Shown here one piece after another: positions 52,974 to 61,466 of a DNA stretch of 64,000 nucleotides. The notes beneath the pieces are model-generated. The model searched no databases, was not told where the DNA came from, and saw nothing but the letters and a program-made list of their open reading frames with translations. Source of the stretch: Anoxynatronum sibiricum (GTDB taxonomy: Bacteria; Bacillota; Clostridia; Peptostreptococcales; Tindalliaceae); the NCBI RefSeq assembly GCF_039414295.1, contig NZ_JBCITM010000001.1, positions 62,001 to 126,000 on the forward strand. The letters are read 5' to 3'. Within the stretch, counting starts at the first letter, position 1, and every line of letters begins with the position of its first letter. A program made the position numbers and the translations under genes.

Positions 52974-54162
52974 CCAAAGCTGTGGCAGCTGCAACGAAGC
53001 CTGTGATGAAAGAAAAACCCCTTATGATATGAAAGAACAGCCTCATGCCGGCAGTCAGATTCAAAAAGTGATTGGGGTGGTGAGCGGAAAGGGAGGCGTT
53101 GGAAAATCACTGGTAACATCACTGCTGGCGGTGAGTATGAACCGGCGGGGTTACCGAACGGCAATTCTTGATGCCGATGTCACCGGACCCTCCATTCCCA
53201 AGGCTTTTGGAATTACGGGAAAGGCTATGGGCAGTGAAACCGGCATTTTTCCCATCGCCAGTGAGACCGGCATCAAACTGATGTCCATTAACCTGTTACT
53301 TCCCAATGACACAGACCCTGTTGTGTGGCGCGGCCCGCTAATAGCAGGCACCGTGAAACAGTTTTGGACAGATGTGATCTGGGGCGAGGTGGACTACCTT
53401 TTTGTGGACATGCCGCCGGGCACAGGAGATGTTCCACTAACAGTGTTTCAGTCGCTGCCGGTGGATGGCATTGTCATTGTCACATCACCTCAGGAACTGG
53501 TTTCCATGATTGTTGAAAAGGCCGTGCGCATGGCGGAAATGATGCAGATTCCCGTTCTGGGACTGGTGGAAAACATGGCTTGGTTCCAGTGCCCCTCATG
53601 TGACACGCGGCATTATCCTTTTGGGGAAAGCCATTTGGATATGCTGGCCCGCCGCCACGGACTAAAGCTGCTGGCCAGTCTCCCCATTGATCCTGCTGTG
53701 GCAGCGGCATGTGACCAGGGTGCCATTGAAAAAGTGTCGGGTGAGTGGTTGGAAGAACTGGGAAATCATCTGGAGAGAGCAGATCAAAATGAAGGAGTGA
53801 ACGGAATGAAAATAGCAGTTGCCAGCGATGGCACTCAAGTATCTGGCCACTTTGGCCATTGCGAAGCTTTTCACATTTTTGAAACAGACGCAGGCAAGGT
53901 GCTTCGTGAAGAACGGGTAGCCAATCCTGGTCATCGGCCAGGGTTCTTGCCCCAGTTTCTCCATGAACAGGGTGTCAATGTCATAGTTTCCGGTGGTATG
54001 GGCGGCGGTGCGGTGGATCTATTCCGTGAAAACGGTATCGAAGTGGTGACGGGCGCTGTGGGTGAAGCCCGGGAAGTGGTGTCCATGTACCTGCAGGGCC
54101 AATTGAGTTCCAATGGTTCTGTCTGTCATGAACATGCTCATGAGGGCACTTGTGGTCATTAG
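52957..54162 (+). CDS. Mrp/NBP35 Fe-S carrier ATPase fused to a C-terminal NifX-like domain (MrpORP-like), with internal start for the NifX domain
   Basis: 401 residues: a cysteine-rich N-terminus (CDQSCGSCNEACD), a Mrp ATPase (Walker A SGKGGVGKS, about 43-51; FVDMPPGTGD; CPSC cluster-bridging motif in FQCPSCD), and from about 284 a NifX-like domain (KIAVASDGTQVSGHFGHCEAF) with a His/Cys-rich tail. The same fusion is known as MrpORP in Desulfovibrio. The linker contains AAGGAGTG six bases before ATG at 53806, in frame, so a free 118-residue NifX-like protein could also be made. The DUF134 protein and the inverted-repeat promoter upstream suggest shared control. Confidence 0.9.
   Translation: MNEACDQSCGSCNEACDERKTPYDMKEQPHAGSQIQKVIGVVSGKGGVGKSLVTSLLAVSMNRRGYRTAILDADVTGPSIPKAFGITGKAMGSETGIFPIASETGIKLMSINLLLPNDTDPVVWRGPLIAGTVKQFWTDVIWGEVDYLFVDMPPGTGDVPLTVFQSLPVDGIVIVTSPQELVSMIVEKAVRMAEMMQIPVLGLVENMAWFQCPSCDTRHYPFGESHLDMLARRHGLKLLASLPIDPAVAAACDQGAIEKVSGEWLEELGNHLERADQNEGVNGMKIAVASDGTQVSGHFGHCEAFHIFETDAGKVLREERVANPGHRPGFLPQFLHEQGVNVIVSGGMGGGAVDLFRENGIEVVTGAVGEAREVVSMYLQGQLSSNGSVCHEHAHEGTCGH
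53806..54162 (+). CDS. Nested NifX-like protein from an internal start (candidate)
   Basis: Within the Mrp fusion gene, AAGGAGTG (53792-53799) precedes an in-frame ATG at 53806 by six bases. It opens exactly at the domain boundary with MKIAVASDG, the normal start of stand-alone NifX-like proteins. Translation would give a separate 118-residue domain protein. Either dual products or a recent fusion of two genes that kept its ribosome site would explain this. Confidence 0.45.
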   Translation: MKIAVASDGTQVSGHFGHCEAFHIFETDAGKVLREERVANPGHRPGFLPQFLHEQGVNVIVSGGMGGGAVDLFRENGIEVVTGAVGEAREVVSMYLQGQLSSNGSVCHEHAHEGTCGH

Positions 54163-54262
54163 TGACTGAAGTGTTAGGCGATTCGGAAAGATGACGATAG
54201 AAATTTTCAATCGAATCACAAAAACGCATCCAAAGATTCAATTTTACTCCCTGAGATGAACA

Positions 54263-54271
54263 TGCCATAAT
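54263..54271 (+). promoter_or_regulatory. Possible extended -10 before the ECF S-component gene
   Basis: TGC precedes CATAAT (54266-54271), 57 bases before the start. No convincing -35. A short TCGGT/ACCGA hairpin lies in the leader; no known riboswitch consensus was recognised. Confidence 0.3.
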
Positions 54272-54328
54272 GAAGTCGGTATCATACCATCATCACCGAT
54301 GGCAACTCATTGAAGGGAGTTTTGATTC

Positions 54329-54904
54329 ATGTCTTCATCACCTTTTCGCTCCACCCGTGCGATGGTTCTGGCCTCCATGGGAATCGTTGTCAACATTGTA
54401 TTGGGAACCATTGTATCAACGCTTCAAATTCCTCTGCTCTTTTTGGACACCATGGGAACCATTTTGGTGGCAGCAGTACTGGGTCCTCTGGCAGGTGCCA
54501 TGACCGGAGGTCTCACCAATGTCATTCAGGGAGCCATCACAAACCCCCGCACCATCCCCTTTGCGCTGGTGAACATTGTCATTGGTGTGATTGTTGGGCT
54601 GGTGGTCCGGCGGTTTCGCTTTGACTTGAAAACAGCAGTGATCACGGGTCTGGTGCTGGCCGTTATAGCGCCCCTTATTGGTACTCCCATCTCAGTTCTG
54701 ATGTTTGGCGGCCTTACTGGTGGAGGCACTGATATTATGGTGGCCTGGTTATTGGCCAGTGGGCAGCGCATTTTCACGGCGGCTTTCATTCCCCGGGTAA
54801 CGGGAAACCTGGTTGATAAGGTGGCCAGCTGTGTGCTGGTGGCACTTATGTTGAAGTATGTTCCCCGGGATCTTTTTACCACCCGGGCAGTGGATCATGA
54901 TTAA
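54329..54904 (+). CDS. ECF transporter S component, CD3073-like
   Basis: A 191-residue membrane protein with about five to six helices, very hydrophobic and rich in Gly and Ala (GPLAGAMTGGLTNVIQGAI, GLVLAVIAPLIGTPISVL). The size and pattern fit substrate-specific S components of ECF vitamin transporters. It matches the Clostridioides CD3073-type group, which is encoded next to a CD3072-type desulfidase, as here. The ECF ATPase/T module is not in the window and may be shared. Substrate unknown; a thio-compound or pyrimidine is suggested only by the partner. Confidence 0.8.
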   Translation: MSSSPFRSTRAMVLASMGIVVNIVLGTIVSTLQIPLLFLDTMGTILVAAVLGPLAGAMTGGLTNVIQGAITNPRTIPFALVNIVIGVIVGLVVRRFRFDLKTAVITGLVLAVIAPLIGTPISVLMFGGLTGGGTDIMVAWLLASGQRIFTAAFIPRVTGNLVDKVASCVLVALMLKYVPRDLFTTRAVDHD

Positions 54905-55382
54905 GCGCAAAAAGCAATTGCTGCTGGTGGCGCATTGCGTACTGAATCAGAATGCGGTGATCCGCGACTGGGAACGGGCCCAGGGCGGATTCAACGAACT
55001 GGTTCACGCGATGCTGGCAGAGAATTTGGGTATTATACAGCTTCCCTGCCCCGAGTTTGCTTTCTCGGGGGAAGACAGACCACCCCGCACCAAAAATGAG
55101 TATGATAAACCCGCTTATCGCACGCTGTGCTGTTGTCTGGCCCAGCCGGTGGTGGAACAGGCAAAGGAGTATCAACGTCAGGGGTATTTAATCAAGGGTC
55201 TGGTGGGAATCGGCGAAAGTCCTTCCTGTGATACCTTGGGGAATCGGGGCATTTTCATGGAAGTATTACTGGCCATGATGTCGGAGGCAGGGGTAGAGCT
55301 GAAGACATTGGATATTTCTGAAGACTATCTTGAGGGTCACGGGGAAAAAACGCTTCGGGAGTTTGATTGCTTTATCAAATAA
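54897..55382 (+). CDS. TudS-related putative desulfidase, CD3072-like
   Basis: A 161-residue protein with the TudS/DUF523-type cysteine pattern: VAHCVLNQNAVIRDW near the start, LPCPEFAF near residue 45, and GESPSCDT near 105. These three cysteines match the trio that holds a catalytic [4Fe-4S] cluster in TudS thiouracil desulfidases. The start overlaps the S-component stop by 8 bases, so import and desulfuration are probably coupled. The substrate is not known. Confidence 0.82.
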   Translation: MIKRKKQLLLVAHCVLNQNAVIRDWERAQGGFNELVHAMLAENLGIIQLPCPEFAFSGEDRPPRTKNEYDKPAYRTLCCCLAQPVVEQAKEYQRQGYLIKGLVGIGESPSCDTLGNRGIFMEVLLAMMSEAGVELKTLDISEDYLEGHGEKTLREFDCFIK

Positions 55383-55416
55383 GAAGCGCTAATAAAATAA
55401 ACCATGAGCAGCAAAG

Positions 55417-55454
55417 GGATCTGATGGGGCGACAACGCTCATCAGGTCCTTTTT
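55417..55454 (+). terminator. Intrinsic terminator after the CD3072/CD3073 pair
   Basis: GGATCTGATG (55417-55426) pairs with CATCAGGTCC (55440-55449) with one wobble pair, followed by five Ts. Confidence 0.8.
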
Positions 55455-55581
55455 GCATGAAAGGATAATGATAGACAATGCACCAAGTGGACTGACTTCA
55501 AAGGAGCAGATGTCAGTTCTAAAATGTGACGCCAGCTGAAATAAACGGCGAAAAATCAGAAAAATAAAATGATGAAAGAAC

Positions 55582-55610
55582 TTGACACAGGAATGAAATC
55601 AGACTAGAAT
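55582..55610 (+). promoter_or_regulatory. Promoter of the chemosensory operon
   Basis: TTGACA (55582-55587) and TAGAAT (55605-55610), exactly 17 bases apart, look like a strong housekeeping promoter. The leader to the cheY start is about 185 bases and holds small hairpins (GTTAG/CTAAC near 55615; GCAGG/CCTGC near 55720-55746) but no cyclic-di-GMP riboswitch signature. The 418-base gap contains no gene. Confidence 0.75.
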
Positions 55611-55800
55611 AAAGTTAGTTAATGCTAACGAACCAGAGTGGATACTGATGGAGTTAAGTAAACCTTGATGTCCATTTGAAACATTGAGTGTATCACTGTC
55701 ATACAAAAGAAATGATGCAGCAGGTTGGTTGGAACTGTAAGCCTGCGATAAAGAACAGCAGCTAATTCTTTTCAGATCGAGATGGAAAGGGAGGTAAGCA

Positions 55801-56154
55801 ATGAAAAAAGTGCTAATTGTGGATGATTCTCTGTTTATGCGACAATCCCTCAAAATGATTTTTGAAAAAAATGGATATGAAGTGGTTGGGGAGGCAGAAA
55901 ATGGCGAAAAAGCGGTGGCACAGTACGAGCAGTTACTTCCTGACCTGGTGACTATGGATGTCACCATGCCTGTGATGGACGGAGTTGAAGCACTAAAAAG
56001 TATCAAAAAATCGTCTCCGAGTGCCAAGGTGCTGATGGTGACAGCCATGGGCCAGGAAAGTATCGTGAAAGAAGCAGTGATACAAGGTGCTTGCGGTTTT
56101 GTTGTCAAGCCAATTATTGCAGAGGTGCTCATTAATGCAGTGAAAAAACTGTAA
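55801..56154 (+). CDS. cheY: CheY-like response regulator
   Basis: A 117-residue stand-alone receiver: acidic pocket VDDS (7-10), phospho-acceptor Asp53 in TMDVTMPVMDG, Thr in MVTAMG and Lys in VVKPI. It would carry phosphate from CheA to the motor or another target. The ribosome site is AGGGAGG. First gene of the chemosensory operon, 16 bases before cheA. Confidence 0.88.
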   Translation: MKKVLIVDDSLFMRQSLKMIFEKNGYEVVGEAENGEKAVAQYEQLLPDLVTMDVTMPVMDGVEALKSIKKSSPSAKVLMVTAMGQESIVKEAVIQGACGFVVKPIIAEVLINAVKKL

Positions 56155-56170
56155 GGGAGGAGGTGTGGGT

Positions 56171-58279
56171 ATGGCAAGCAGGACGCTGGAACCTATGCTG
56201 GAGATGTACTTGTTCGAAAGCTGTCAGTTGTTGGAGCAATTGGAAGAAATACTGCTTCGCAGCGAAAAAGCATCCCAAATGTCCGAAGATGACATCAATG
56301 AAACTTTCCGGATCATGCATACGATAAAAGGTTCTTCCGCAATGATGATGTTTTCGAACATAGCTAATTTAGCCCATCACATTGAAGATCTGTTTTTTCA
56401 TATTCGAGAAAACAAACTGGTTTCATTGGATTATTCAACGGTATGTGACCTGGTCTTTTCTGCACTGGATTTTATCCGCAATGAAACCCTGCGCATTGAA
56501 AGTGGTGAAGAGGCAGATACACCAGAAGGGGATTTGGTAGATCGGATCGCCACTTATCTTCAACAAATTGCTGGCAATGAAGCAGGTGCCGAAACAGCAA
56601 CAGTTCTGCATAGCCAGCAGAATCCCAAGGATCAGAAGTTTTATGTGCGCCAGGAAGTTAAGAGCTTGGAACAAATCAATTGGTTTCGCAGTTTTATTCA
56701 GTTTGACGAAGGCTGCGAAATGGAAAATGTACGGGCGTTTACGGTGGTTCACAGCATGAAGGAACAATGTGATCAGATGCATCACTACCCTGAAGACTTG
56801 TTCGAAAGTCAGGAATGCAGCCAGTTTATTGCCCAAGAAGGGTTTTTGATGGTGTTCAGCACTCAGTTGACGAAGGAACAAGTGGAGAATCAACTGGAGG
56901 AAGCTCTTTTTGTCAAAAGTATCCTGCTGGATGAGTTGGATGAAAAAGGTTTTACTGAAGCGGTTGAAGAACTGGAACGACGAAGTAAGCCGTTGGAGGA
57001 AGCGGATGCTGGTTTTAGTGACAGATCATTTGCCTCTGATCAGGAAAAAACTGAAATGGAAGCGATACAAGACACAGTAAAAAGCTTGAAGCAAAACATG
57101 ATTACTGTGAACATCAATAAACTGGACAGGTTGATGGATCTGGTGGGAGAAATTGTCATCACCGAGTCCATGGTCATTCGCAACCCTGACCTGGCAGGTT
57201 TGCAGCTGGACAATTTTAGTAAATCTGCCCGACAACTGCGAAAACTCACTGATGATTTGCAGGATGTGGTGATGTCCATTCGCATGCTGCCCATCGGACC
57301 CACCTTCCATAAAATGCAGCGCATTGTCCGGGACATGGCTCGAAAAATCAACAAAGAAGTGGACCTGAGAATCCTGGGAGAAGAGACTGAGGTGGACAAG
57401 AATATCATTGACCACCTGGGTGATCCCCTGATGCACCTGATACGTAACGCCATGGACCATGGTATCGAAGAACCACAGGATCGGCAATCAAAAGGAAAGT
57501 CTGCCAAGGGAAGAATAACCCTGGAAGCGTCCAATACAGGCGGCGATGTCCTTATCCGCATCATGGATGACGGCAAAGGCCTTGATCGAAAAGCGCTTAT
57601 CGACAAAGCACGGTCAAGAGGGCTCATTACAAAGTCTGACGAAGACATCAGCGACGAAGAAGCCTACAACCTGATCCTACTGCCCGGTTTCTCCACCAAA
57701 GACACCGTCACCGAGTTTTCCGGCAGAGGCGTAGGCATGGACGTGGTGAAAAGCAATATTGAAAAAGTGGGTGGCAGCATCTCGATTGACAGCACCCTGG
57801 CCATCGGTACCACCATCAACATCAAAATCCCGTTAACACTGGCTATCGTGGATGGCATGCAGGTAAACACCGGCAGCTCTCTGTACACTATTCCTACGGT
57901 GGCAATCCGAGAGTCTTTTAAAGCCAGTGAAAAGGATTTAATTAAAGACACTGACAACAATGAAATGATCATGATTCGGGGAAGTTGTTATCCCATTGTT
58001 CGGCTCCACCGCCATTTTGGGGTTGCACCTAAGACGGATGATCTGATGGAAGGCATTATGATCATGGTGGAAAACGACGGCAAGGCCGTATGTCTCTTTG
58101 CCGACGAACTGCTGGGTGAACAGCAGGTGGTGGTAAAGCCGTTGCCCGGTTATCTTGTGAGATACCCAGTGAAAGTCAGCGGAATTGGCGGTTGCACCAT
58201 TCTGGGAGACGGCAGCATCAGTTTGATCATAGACGTGACAGGTATTATACACCGAACCATACAGGGGGGATCCTTATGA
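56171..58279 (+). CDS. cheA: Chemotaxis histidine kinase CheA
   Basis: A 702-residue CheA: P1 phosphotransfer domain with His50 (RIMHTIKGSSAMM), a middle region (about 155-260) in the place of P2, P3 dimerisation (ITVNINKLDRLMDLVGEIVI), P4 ATPase (N-box HLIRNAMDHGIE, G1 DDGKGL, G2 GRGVGMDVVKSN) and P5 CheW-like domain. It autophosphorylates under receptor control and feeds CheY and CheB. The start at 56171 has GGAGGAGG seven bases upstream. Its stop overlaps the cheW start. Confidence 0.95.
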   Translation: MASRTLEPMLEMYLFESCQLLEQLEEILLRSEKASQMSEDDINETFRIMHTIKGSSAMMMFSNIANLAHHIEDLFFHIRENKLVSLDYSTVCDLVFSALDFIRNETLRIESGEEADTPEGDLVDRIATYLQQIAGNEAGAETATVLHSQQNPKDQKFYVRQEVKSLEQINWFRSFIQFDEGCEMENVRAFTVVHSMKEQCDQMHHYPEDLFESQECSQFIAQEGFLMVFSTQLTKEQVENQLEEALFVKSILLDELDEKGFTEAVEELERRSKPLEEADAGFSDRSFASDQEKTEMEAIQDTVKSLKQNMITVNINKLDRLMDLVGEIVITESMVIRNPDLAGLQLDNFSKSARQLRKLTDDLQDVVMSIRMLPIGPTFHKMQRIVRDMARKINKEVDLRILGEETEVDKNIIDHLGDPLMHLIRNAMDHGIEEPQDRQSKGKSAKGRITLEASNTGGDVLIRIMDDGKGLDRKALIDKARSRGLITKSDEDISDEEAYNLILLPGFSTKDTVTEFSGRGVGMDVVKSNIEKVGGSISIDSTLAIGTTINIKIPLTLAIVDGMQVNTGSSLYTIPTVAIRESFKASEKDLIKDTDNNEMIMIRGSCYPIVRLHRHFGVAPKTDDLMEGIMIMVENDGKAVCLFADELLGEQQVVVKPLPGYLVRYPVKVSGIGGCTILGDGSISLIIDVTGIIHRTIQGGSL

Positions 58280-58773
58280 CCGCAGAGCAAGACTATTTAA
58301 TGGAAATGGAAGAAGATACGCAGAAAGGTAAATACCTCACCTTTAACTTGGGAAAAGAAGTCTTTGGCATTGAAATCCGGTATGTGACAGAGATCATCGG
58401 GATGCAGCCCATCTCTGAAGTGCCGGAGGTGCCTGACTTCGTCAAAGGCATCATCAATCTGCGGGGCAAAATCATCCCCCTTATCGATGTTCGCCTGAAG
58501 TTTAAGAAAGATGCTGCGGAGTACAATGACCGTACCTGCATCATCGTCATTGACATCGACAACACCTCTGTGGGCCTCATTGTGGACCAGGTGGCAGAAG
58601 TGCTCAACATTGAAGATGCCATGATCGTGCCGCCGCCAGATTACCGCACCGGGTTCCAGAACAGGTACATCAAAAGCATTGGCCGGGTGGGAGAAGAAGT
58701 CAAGCTGATTTTGGACTGCGACAAGCTGTTGAACGACGATGAACTGGAAATGGTGGAGCAGGTGGGACAGTAG
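58276..58773 (+). CDS. cheW: Chemotaxis coupling protein CheW
   Basis: A 165-residue CheW linking receptors to CheA: YLTFNLGKEVFGIEIRYVTE near residue 17, VKGIINLRGKIIPLIDVRLK near 57, GLIVDQVAEVLNI near 98 and LILDCDKLL at the end. ATGA overlap with cheA implies coupled translation. Confidence 0.94.
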   Translation: MTAEQDYLMEMEEDTQKGKYLTFNLGKEVFGIEIRYVTEIIGMQPISEVPEVPDFVKGIINLRGKIIPLIDVRLKFKKDAAEYNDRTCIIVIDIDNTSVGLIVDQVAEVLNIEDAMIVPPPDYRTGFQNRYIKSIGRVGEEVKLILDCDKLLNDDELEMVEQVGQ

Positions 58774-58861
58774 CGGATGCACGGTATAAAAAGAAGTTTG
58801 CAAAAAAACGCTTTAACAGGAGAGAAATAAACACATCACACATATTGAGGAGGTTTTGTCA

Positions 58862-60592
58862 ATGAAATGGTACTATAACATGAAACTGGGCACAAAAATG
58901 ATCAGTGGTTTTATCATTGTAGCACTGATTGCAGGTTTGATTGGATTTTTAGGAATTGTGAATATCCGCACCATAGACGATCTGGATACACAACTCTATG
59001 AAACCATGACGGTGCCCCTGGGGGAAATGGCAGTCATTCTGGATTCTTATCAGCGGATGAGGAGTAACGTAAAGGATATTATTTTGTCGGACAGCGCTGC
59101 AGACATTTCGGAGTATGAACGACTTGTACAGGTGCGGAACCAGGAGTTCACAACAAACCTGGACAGCTATGAAACCACCCTCTTCTCAGAAGAAGGACGT
59201 CGCCTGCTTCAGGAAGTGCGAACGCTGAAAGGTGATTATGATAGAATAATGACTGAAGTGATTCGCATGGCGCGTGCCGGACAGGATCGGGAAGCATATG
59301 CACTGATGCAGGGAACGGAAGCAGCTGCCATCAGAAGCACCCTTGAGAATGATCTGTATCGCATGATGGACATCAAAGTAGAAGCTGCCGCCAGTACAGC
59401 AGCCGGCAATACTGCCACTGCCAATGCAGCCACGGTGCAGACCATCATCATCCTGGTCATCGCCATTCTCATCTCCATTGGTTTGGGAGTCTTTATCAGC
59501 AATTCCATCAAGAAACCCATTAATCTCATGGTGGTTGCCTCGGAAAAAATGGCAGATGGAGATCTGAATGTGGACATTGATATCAACACCCTGGATGAAA
59601 TTGGAACTTTAGCAAATGCTTTCAGTCGAATGGCAGAAAATGTGAATGATGCCATGCAGGATATCAACTCAGCTGCAGATCAAGTGTCAGCCGGATCAAG
59701 TCAGGTGGCCGACTCCAGCCAGCAGTTGTCTCAGGGAGCCACTGAACAGGCCAGTTCTGTTGAAGAAATAACTGCCTCCATGGAAGAACTGGCTTCTCAA
59801 ACCAATCAAAATGCTGTCAATGCCACAGAGGCCAGCAACATGGCCGGCCAGGCACAGAAGGACGCAGAGGCTGGTAACAACCGGATGAAGGAAATGCTGG
59901 TATCCATGGATGAAATTAACGAATCATCCAATAAGATCTCCAAGATTATTAAGGTCATTGACGAGATTGCCTTCCAAACTAATATTCTGGCCCTGAATGC
60001 AGCAGTGGAAGCCGCCCGGGCCGGTCAGCACGGCAAAGGTTTTGCGGTGGTGGCAGAAGAAGTCAGAAATCTGGCAGCGAGAAGTGCCAATGCAGCCAAG
60101 GAAACCACAGAAATGATTGAAGGGTCTATTCAGAAGGTGAGTACTGGCACCAACATCGCCAATGAAACTGCCAAAGCACTTGAAAATATAGTAAAAGGAG
60201 TGGCTGATGCCACCCAGCTGGTACAGCAGATTGCTACTGCATCCAATGAACAAGCCTCCGGGATCGAACAGGTGAACGAAGCTATTATGCAGGTGTCTCA
60301 GGTGACTCAGACCAACTCTGCCACATCGGAAGAAGCCGCGGCAGCCAGTGAAGAGCTATCCAGCCAGGCACAGCTTCTGAAGGACGCAGTGAGTCGGTTT
60401 AAGTTGAAACATGCCGGCCATCGAGGCAATCGGAGTGGGTTTGATGAAATGAGTCCAGAAGTTCTTCGTATGATGGAGTCTGTTAACAGAAATGGACAAG
60501 AGACGGTTTTCGAATCATCTGAAAGACGGTCGACAGCAGGAAAGAAGAAAGTTAAAATATCATTGGATGATCAGGAGTTTGGAAAATACTAA
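58862..60592 (+). CDS. Methyl-accepting chemotaxis protein with four-helix-bundle sensor
   Basis: A 576-residue receptor: helix 1 (about 13-33), a ~150-residue outside 4HB_MCP domain (YQRMRSNVKDIILSDSAADI), helix 2 (about 195-215), HAMP and the signalling hairpin with IAFQTNILALNAAVEAARAG. The start at 58862 has GGAGG eight bases upstream. The last ~45 residues are a flexible basic/polar tail (KKKVKISLDDQEF end), not a NWETF-type CheR tether. It is the operon's own receptor; ligand unknown. Confidence 0.93.
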   Translation: MKWYYNMKLGTKMISGFIIVALIAGLIGFLGIVNIRTIDDLDTQLYETMTVPLGEMAVILDSYQRMRSNVKDIILSDSAADISEYERLVQVRNQEFTTNLDSYETTLFSEEGRRLLQEVRTLKGDYDRIMTEVIRMARAGQDREAYALMQGTEAAAIRSTLENDLYRMMDIKVEAAASTAAGNTATANAATVQTIIILVIAILISIGLGVFISNSIKKPINLMVVASEKMADGDLNVDIDINTLDEIGTLANAFSRMAENVNDAMQDINSAADQVSAGSSQVADSSQQLSQGATEQASSVEEITASMEELASQTNQNAVNATEASNMAGQAQKDAEAGNNRMKEMLVSMDEINESSNKISKIIKVIDEIAFQTNILALNAAVEAARAGQHGKGFAVVAEEVRNLAARSANAAKETTEMIEGSIQKVSTGTNIANETAKALENIVKGVADATQLVQQIATASNEQASGIEQVNEAIMQVSQVTQTNSATSEEAAAASEELSSQAQLLKDAVSRFKLKHAGHRGNRSGFDEMSPEVLRMMESVNRNGQETVFESSERRSTAGKKKVKISLDDQEFGKY

Positions 60593-60649
60593 CGTGCTGA
60601 TTCATTGTCGATTCAGCATTGAATCGGTTGGCGATAGAAGGTGAATGGA

Positions 60650-61462
60650 ATGCTGAAAATATCTGATCAAGAGTTTCAACAAATATCGCAATACATTCGC
60701 AGTCAGTACGGGATTAAGCTTGGTCCGGAAAAAAGGGCGCTCATTATGGGTAGATTGGGGAGCACGTTGGTATCCAGGGGTTTTGACAGCTTCACGGCTT
60801 ATTTCAAGTATCTTTTGGCAGATGAGACGGGAGATGGGGTGTTTGAACTTCTCAATAAAATCACCACCAATCACACTTATTTTATGCGTGAAGCCGCTCA
60901 TTTTATGTTTTTCCAGGAAAAGGTACTGCCATGGGTGAAAGCTGTCTCACCTTACGATGCCAGAATTTGGAGTGCCGGGTGTTCACGGGGGCAAGAACCC
61001 TATACATTGGCCATGTTAATGCAAGACTATTTTGGCCATGAAAAACAACGTTGGAATACCCAGATCTTAGCTACAGATATTTCTGCGCAGGCCCTGTCGG
61101 CAGCCAGGGAAGGAATTTACCCTGCTGAAGAAATGGCGTCGCTGCCAGAAAAATGGAGAAATACTTACTTTCAGTCACTTGGAGACGGTCGATATCAGGT
61201 GAAGCTGGGGTTGCGAAATGAGTTGGTGTTGAGAAGCTTTAACCTGATGAACCAGCATTTTCCTTTTCGCAAACCCTTTCATGCCATCTTTTGTCGAAAC
61301 GTGATGATTTACTTTGATGCGCCCACCAAAAAGCAGTTGGTACAGCGATTTCGTCAACACCTGGCACCCGGAGGCTATCTTTTTATTGGACACTCTGAGA
61401 GTCTGGGACGAGACAATGAAGGCTTCCGCTATCTACAGCCGGCTGTTTACAGAAAGGAATAA
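60650..61462 (+). CDS. cheR: Chemoreceptor methyltransferase CheR
   Basis: A 270-residue S-adenosylmethionine-dependent methyltransferase acting on receptor glutamates. The N-terminal helical domain (FQQISQYIRSQYGIKLG) precedes the catalytic domain with IWSAGCSRGQEPYTLAML (cofactor loop), ILATDISAQAL and FCRNVMIYFD. The start is placed at the ATG at 60650, six bases after AGAAGGTG. Opposes CheB encoded next. Confidence 0.93.
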   Translation: MLKISDQEFQQISQYIRSQYGIKLGPEKRALIMGRLGSTLVSRGFDSFTAYFKYLLADETGDGVFELLNKITTNHTYFMREAAHFMFFQEKVLPWVKAVSPYDARIWSAGCSRGQEPYTLAMLMQDYFGHEKQRWNTQILATDISAQALSAAREGIYPAEEMASLPEKWRNTYFQSLGDGRYQVKLGLRNELVLRSFNLMNQHFPFRKPFHAIFCRNVMIYFDAPTKKQLVQRFRQHLAPGGYLFIGHSESLGRDNEGFRYLQPAVYRKE

Positions 61463-61466
61463 GCCA

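Noticed and set aside
50853..54162. Nitrogen-fixation locus (because of NifX/NifB-like domains)
   Set aside because: No nifH, nifD, nifK or radical SAM NifB. The gene set matches Orp/Mrp clusters instead.
55611..55800. c-di-GMP riboswitch in the che operon leader
   Set aside because: Small hairpins are present but none of the conserved GEMM sequence blocks could be found.
55599..56177. Long minus-strand frame opposite cheY
   Set aside because: It is antisense to a clear receiver-domain gene, has no ribosome site and shows a low-complexity Ser/Thr/Ile composition typical of shadow frames.
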